A DNA stretch of 64,000 nt from Thauera butanivorans NBRC 103042 (GTDB taxonomy: Bacteria > Pseudomonadota > Gammaproteobacteria > Burkholderiales > Rhodocyclaceae): assembly GCF_001591165.1 (NCBI RefSeq), contig NZ_BCUG01000014.1, positions 30,703 through 94,702 of the forward strand. Reading direction: 5' to 3'. The notes under the pieces are model-generated. The model did not search any database. It saw only the letters and a list, made by a program, of their open reading frames with translations, and had not been told where the DNA came from. Within the stretch, counting starts at the first letter, position 1, and each line of letters begins with the position of its first letter. Positions 60,898 to 64,000 of this stretch are shown piece after piece. A program made the position numbers and the translations under genes.

Positions 60898-63470
60898 GCA
60901 GAAGCCTTACCGTACATCGCCACGAAGGTTTGCCACGGCAAGGGCTTGCTGAAATGGAAGCCCTGGGCCAGATCGCAGCCATGCCGCTGCAGCACGTCGA
61001 GATGGGCGCGGGTTTCGACGCCCTCGGCCACCACCCGCAAGCCCAGGCTGTGGCCGAGAGAAATGATCGCCGACGCCAGCGCAGCGTCGCGCATATTGCG
61101 GTCGATGCCGCGAACGAAAAGGCGGTCGATCTTCAGTTCGTCGATCGGGAAATCCTTCAGGTAGGCCAGCGACGAATAGCCGGTGCCAAAATCATCCAGA
61201 GCCAGACTGACCCCGAGTTCGCGCAGCTTCTGCATCCGCAGCACCGACGCTTCGGTGTCGTCCATCAGCATGCTTTCGGTCAGTTCGAGCGTCAGCAGCG
61301 AGGGCTCCATTTCCGTCTCGTGCAGTACGCGCCCGACCATCTCGACGAAGCCTTCCTGGCGGAACTGTCGTGCCGAGATATTCACCATCATGCGCAACGG
61401 CGCCCGCTCGTCCTCACGCCACCTGCCGTGGCAGAGACAGGCGTGGCGCAGCACCCATTCGCCGATCGGCACGATCAGGCCCGTTTCCTCGGCCAGGGAG
61501 ATGAAATCCGCCGGCGACACCAGGCCCAGTTCGGGGTGCTGCCAGCGCAGCAAGGCCTCGACCGCAACCGGTTCGCCAGTATCCGCCCGCACCAGCGGCT
61601 GAAAGTGCAGCAGCAGCTGGTCGCGCTGCAACGCGCCGTGCAGTGCCGTCTCGAGCGCCAGATGTTCCAGGCTGCGGGCGTTCATCGCCGGCTGGTAGAG
61701 CTGGAAACTGTTGCGCCCCTCTTCCTTTGCCCGGTACATGGCGATGTCGGCATTCTTGATCAGCGTCGCCGAATCGGCTGAATCGTCCGGATAGATGCTG
61801 ATGCCGATGCTGGTCGTCACCACCAGCTCGCGGCCATCGATGGCAATCGGCCTGCGCAAGGCCGCAACGATGCGGCGCGCCGTCGCCGCGGCGGCATCGG
61901 GCTGGGCGAGATTGCCGAGGACGACGATGAATTCGTCCCCGCCCATGCGCGCGACCGTGTCGTCATCCCTGAGACAGAGACGGATGCGACTGGCAACTTC
62001 CACCAATACGCGATCACCGATTTCATGCCCCAGGCTGTCGTTGATGCGCTTGAAACGATCGAGGTCGACGAACATCACTGCGAGCCGGCTGCACATCCGC
62101 GCCGCATGCGACAGTTCGACCTGCAGACGGTCTTCAAGCAAGCGCCGGTTCGGCAAGCCGGTCAATGGATCGTAGTAGGCAAGGTCGCGGATGCGGGCCT
62201 CGGTTTCCTTCAGCAGGCTGATGTCGGTGAACACGGCCGCATAGTGGGTCACCTGCCCCTTTTCGTCCTTGATCGCCGTGATGTGGAGCAGCTCCGGGTA
62301 GATCTCGCCCGATTTGCGCCTGTTCCAGATTTCTCCCTGCCACTTGCCTTCTGTCTGCAGGCATACCCACATGCGGGCATAGAAAGCCGGGCTCTGCCTG
62401 CCGGAAGACAATAGCGTGGGGCAGCGGCCGATGACTTCTTCGGCAGCATAGCCGGTGAGTCGGCTGAATGCGGGGTTGACCGAGATGATCAGGCCCTGGG
62501 CATCGGTGACCATGATGCCTTCGAGCGAGCTTTCGATGACCTGTTCTGCCAGATACAGGTTGCGCCGGGAATGGCTCAGGGCGCGGTCCGATTCATGCAA
62601 TGCCTGATGCAGTTCGTCGACATAGGCAAGTTCCATGCTGCCCAGGATGTCGCGGAAGCTGATCACATCGGCCAGTGAGCCATCGCTGTGCAGCACGCCG
62701 ATGTGGCGGATGCAGCGCTCGGTCATCATTGCCCGGGCGCGGTACAGGCTGTAGTGCTCATCGACCGTCAGCAGCGGACGGCTTGCCAGTTCGCCGATCG
62801 CAAGACCCAGCTCCTTCCTTGCCACCAGCCGCATGACATCACGTTCGGTCACGATCCCGTAGCGCCCTTGCCCTTTGGCAGCGAGGCCGGCACCAAAATC
62901 CACCACCACCGCATCGAGTGCAGCTTCGTGCATCAGGCGGGTGGCCTCGGTCATGGAGGTGTCCGCAGGCAGCACTCGCAGGCCGCCTTTGATCAGCGAG
63001 TCGACCTTGCGCAGCTTGAGATAGTGCTCGACCCCCTGGTTGAGCACTACATCGGACAAGGACACGATGCCGCAGCGCCGCCCGCTTTCTTCATCCACCA
63101 CCAGATAGTGGCGCATCTGCTCTTCGCGGAAGCGCTGGGTCAGTTCGTGCAGGCTCATGGCCGCCGGTACGGTACGTACCGGGGCACTCATGACGTCGGA
63201 AATCGGCCGCAAGAAGGCCGCCGGATCGGTAAAGTTGATCGCCAGAGCGTCCCGCTCTGTCCAGATACCGAGGATTTGCCCTTCTTCCACGACGACAATC
63301 GAACTGACGCGGCGTTCACTCATCAGGCGTGCCGCTTCGCACAGCGGCAAGGCAGGGGCACATTCGAGCAGATCGCCATGTGCGATCGCGCCTGCCGTCA
63401 AAGCATCGGCAGGGAGCAAGCGAAGCTTTCTTTCGAGCATGTCGCCAAAAGAATAATCAGGAAAGGTCAT
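60840..63470 (-). CDS. Cyclic-di-GMP protein: CBS, PAS, GGDEF and EAL domains
   Basis: An 876-residue cytoplasmic sensor. Two CBS pairs occupy residues ~20-150 and ~160-285 and probably bind an adenine nucleotide. A PAS domain follows (~305-420, VTDAQGLIISVNPAFSRLTGY), then GGDEF (~430-590; G-G-D-E-F intact in ARMGGDEFIVVLG) and EAL (~610-855; E-A-L-L-R-W plus LALDDFGTGYSSLAYL and LPIDELKIDR-like FPIDELKIDRLF). Both catalytic domains look intact, so it may make or hydrolyse c-di-GMP. No membrane segment. Its C-terminal ~20 residues overlap the ecsC end. Confidence 0.93.
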   Translation of the reverse strand: MTFPDYSFGDMLERKLRLLPADALTAGAIAHGDLLECAPALPLCEAARLMSERRVSSIVVVEEGQILGIWTERDALAINFTDPAAFLRPISDVMSAPVRTVPAAMSLHELTQRFREEQMRHYLVVDEESGRRCGIVSLSDVVLNQGVEHYLKLRKVDSLIKGGLRVLPADTSMTEATRLMHEAALDAVVVDFGAGLAAKGQGRYGIVTERDVMRLVARKELGLAIGELASRPLLTVDEHYSLYRARAMMTERCIRHIGVLHSDGSLADVISFRDILGSMELAYVDELHQALHESDRALSHSRRNLYLAEQVIESSLEGIMVTDAQGLIISVNPAFSRLTGYAAEEVIGRCPTLLSSGRQSPAFYARMWVCLQTEGKWQGEIWNRRKSGEIYPELLHITAIKDEKGQVTHYAAVFTDISLLKETEARIRDLAYYDPLTGLPNRRLLEDRLQVELSHAARMCSRLAVMFVDLDRFKRINDSLGHEIGDRVLVEVASRIRLCLRDDDTVARMGGDEFIVVLGNLAQPDAAAATARRIVAALRRPIAIDGRELVVTTSIGISIYPDDSADSATLIKNADIAMYRAKEEGRNSFQLYQPAMNARSLEHLALETALHGALQRDQLLLHFQPLVRADTGEPVAVEALLRWQHPELGLVSPADFISLAEETGLIVPIGEWVLRHACLCHGRWREDERAPLRMMVNISARQFRQEGFVEMVGRVLHETEMEPSLLTLELTESMLMDDTEASVLRMQKLRELGVSLALDDFGTGYSSLAYLKDFPIDELKIDRLFVRGIDRNMRDAALASAIISLGHSLGLRVVAEGVETRAHLDVLQRHGCDLAQGFHFSKPLPWQTFVAMYGKASAQAVPGSSACQAARTASAP

Positions 63471-63723
63471 CGGTAGTTCGTGGGATCGGGAGAAGGGGTG
63501 TTCGAATCGGTTTGCGTACAGTGCCGATTCTCATGCCGGCATCCGCGCCTGGCTCCAGGCTTTCAGGATAAACGCTCTCTGTACGAGCCGGTGTTTCCCG
63601 GCCTCCCACAACATGGACATCTTTTTCCGCTCCCCCATATCGCCTCCAGTATCATCGGGCCTTACGGTCTGGTCGGCAAACATCGCACGACCGCTCATCG
63701 GATACTCAAGCGGGGCATTTTCC

Positions 63724-63927
63724 ATGCAAACGACCACTCTGATCATCAGCGGCATGCAGGACGAGCAATGCCTGCGCCTGGTCACCAACGCCATCCAGGA
63801 TCTTCCAGGCATCGGTTATCTGGAAATCCTGTTCGAAACCGGCGAAGCAACGATCGAACATGGCGATTTCGTTTCGTCGGCAGACATCTACCAAGCAATC
63901 GAGGACGCAGGTTTCGGGGTCCGCTGA
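63724..63927 (+). CDS. Small HMA-fold protein lacking the first metal-binding Cys
   Basis: A 67-residue protein with the heavy-metal-associated domain pattern: TLIISGMQDEQCLRLVTNAIQDLPGI, a middle strand and the final AIEDAGFGV. The canonical G-M-x-C-x-x-C motif reads GMQDEQC: Cys13 is replaced by Asp and only Cys16 remains, so copper binding by two thiolates is unlikely. GGGG lies 8 nt before the ATG. Nothing further is visible to the right edge of the window. Confidence 0.7.
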   Translation: MQTTTLIISGMQDEQCLRLVTNAIQDLPGIGYLEILFETGEATIEHGDFVSSADIYQAIEDAGFGVR

Positions 63928-64000
63928 GCCGCCCGGCGACACCCGTGCAGAAGATGCTGATCCATGTGCGTGGCCCCGTTTGATCGCGGGTCCACGCAAC

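Noticed and set aside
1..64000. CRISPR array, insertion sequence, integrase or prophage
   Set aside because: No spaced direct repeats, transposase, integrase or phage structural genes were seen on either strand.

Overview
The window looks like chromosomal DNA of a betaproteobacterium, most probably a Rhodocyclales member related to Azoarcus, Thauera or Aromatoleum. The reasons are very high GC with strong GC3 bias, DsbD/RibB/RibH/NusB/UbiX/RhlE proteins of betaproteobacterial type, and an Anbu proteasome-like operon. The species call is inference; no rRNA is present. The only stable RNA gene is tRNA-Asp(GUC) at 3962-4038. I see no insertion sequence, prophage, CRISPR array or replication origin.

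Layout. 1-3.9 kb holds the end of a RES-domain protein, a class I glutamine amidotransferase, an internally deleted MFS transporter, the fluoride channel crcB behind a fluoride riboswitch, and a MarR regulator with an isochorismatase-fold hydrolase, both of whose promoters carry the same operator. 4.1-14.8 kb is one minus-strand run of six genes: DUF2126 transglutaminase, ATP-grasp/alpha-E fusion, second transglutaminase, second ATP-grasp, second alpha-E, and Anbu. This is a predicted peptide-ligation and proteolysis system. 15-22 kb holds a VanZ-like membrane protein, a 2Fe-2S ferredoxin with an alpha/beta hydrolase, a TctDE-like two-component system divergent from a solute-binding protein and an AbrB-like membrane protein, and a YciA-type thioesterase. 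22-27.5 kb carries a porin, an ATP-citrate-lyase-like gene pair and the stub of an amidohydrolase.

27.6-37 kb holds cutA, dsbD, the ribE-ribB-ribH-nusB run, two lipoproteins and a complete polar amino-acid ABC transporter. 37-44.8 kb holds a patatin, rhlE with a long leader, an HU protein, an orphan hydrogenase-large-subunit-like protein, a flavin reductase, mutY, a LON-domain protein and ubiX. 44.9-49.1 kb is a branched-chain-type ABC set (binding protein, LivM, LivH) without ATPases, next to a nitronate monooxygenase whose promoter carries a perfect palindrome. 49.2-64 kb holds a TRIC-like channel, a large EF-hand membrane protein, an MBL hydrolase, gdhA with NtrC-like sites, OmpA- and LysM-type envelope proteins, a hotdog thioesterase, a TIGR03862-type flavoprotein, trhP, a DsbA/FrnE-type oxidoreductase, an EcsC protein, a CBS-PAS-GGDEF-EAL protein and a small HMA-fold protein.

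The items most worth following are the Anbu operon, the ATP-citrate-lyase-like pair with its deleted downstream neighbour, the matched MarR operators, the palindromic operator of the nitronate monooxygenase, and the paired NtrC-like sites of gdhA. All were read by eye; no database search was run.
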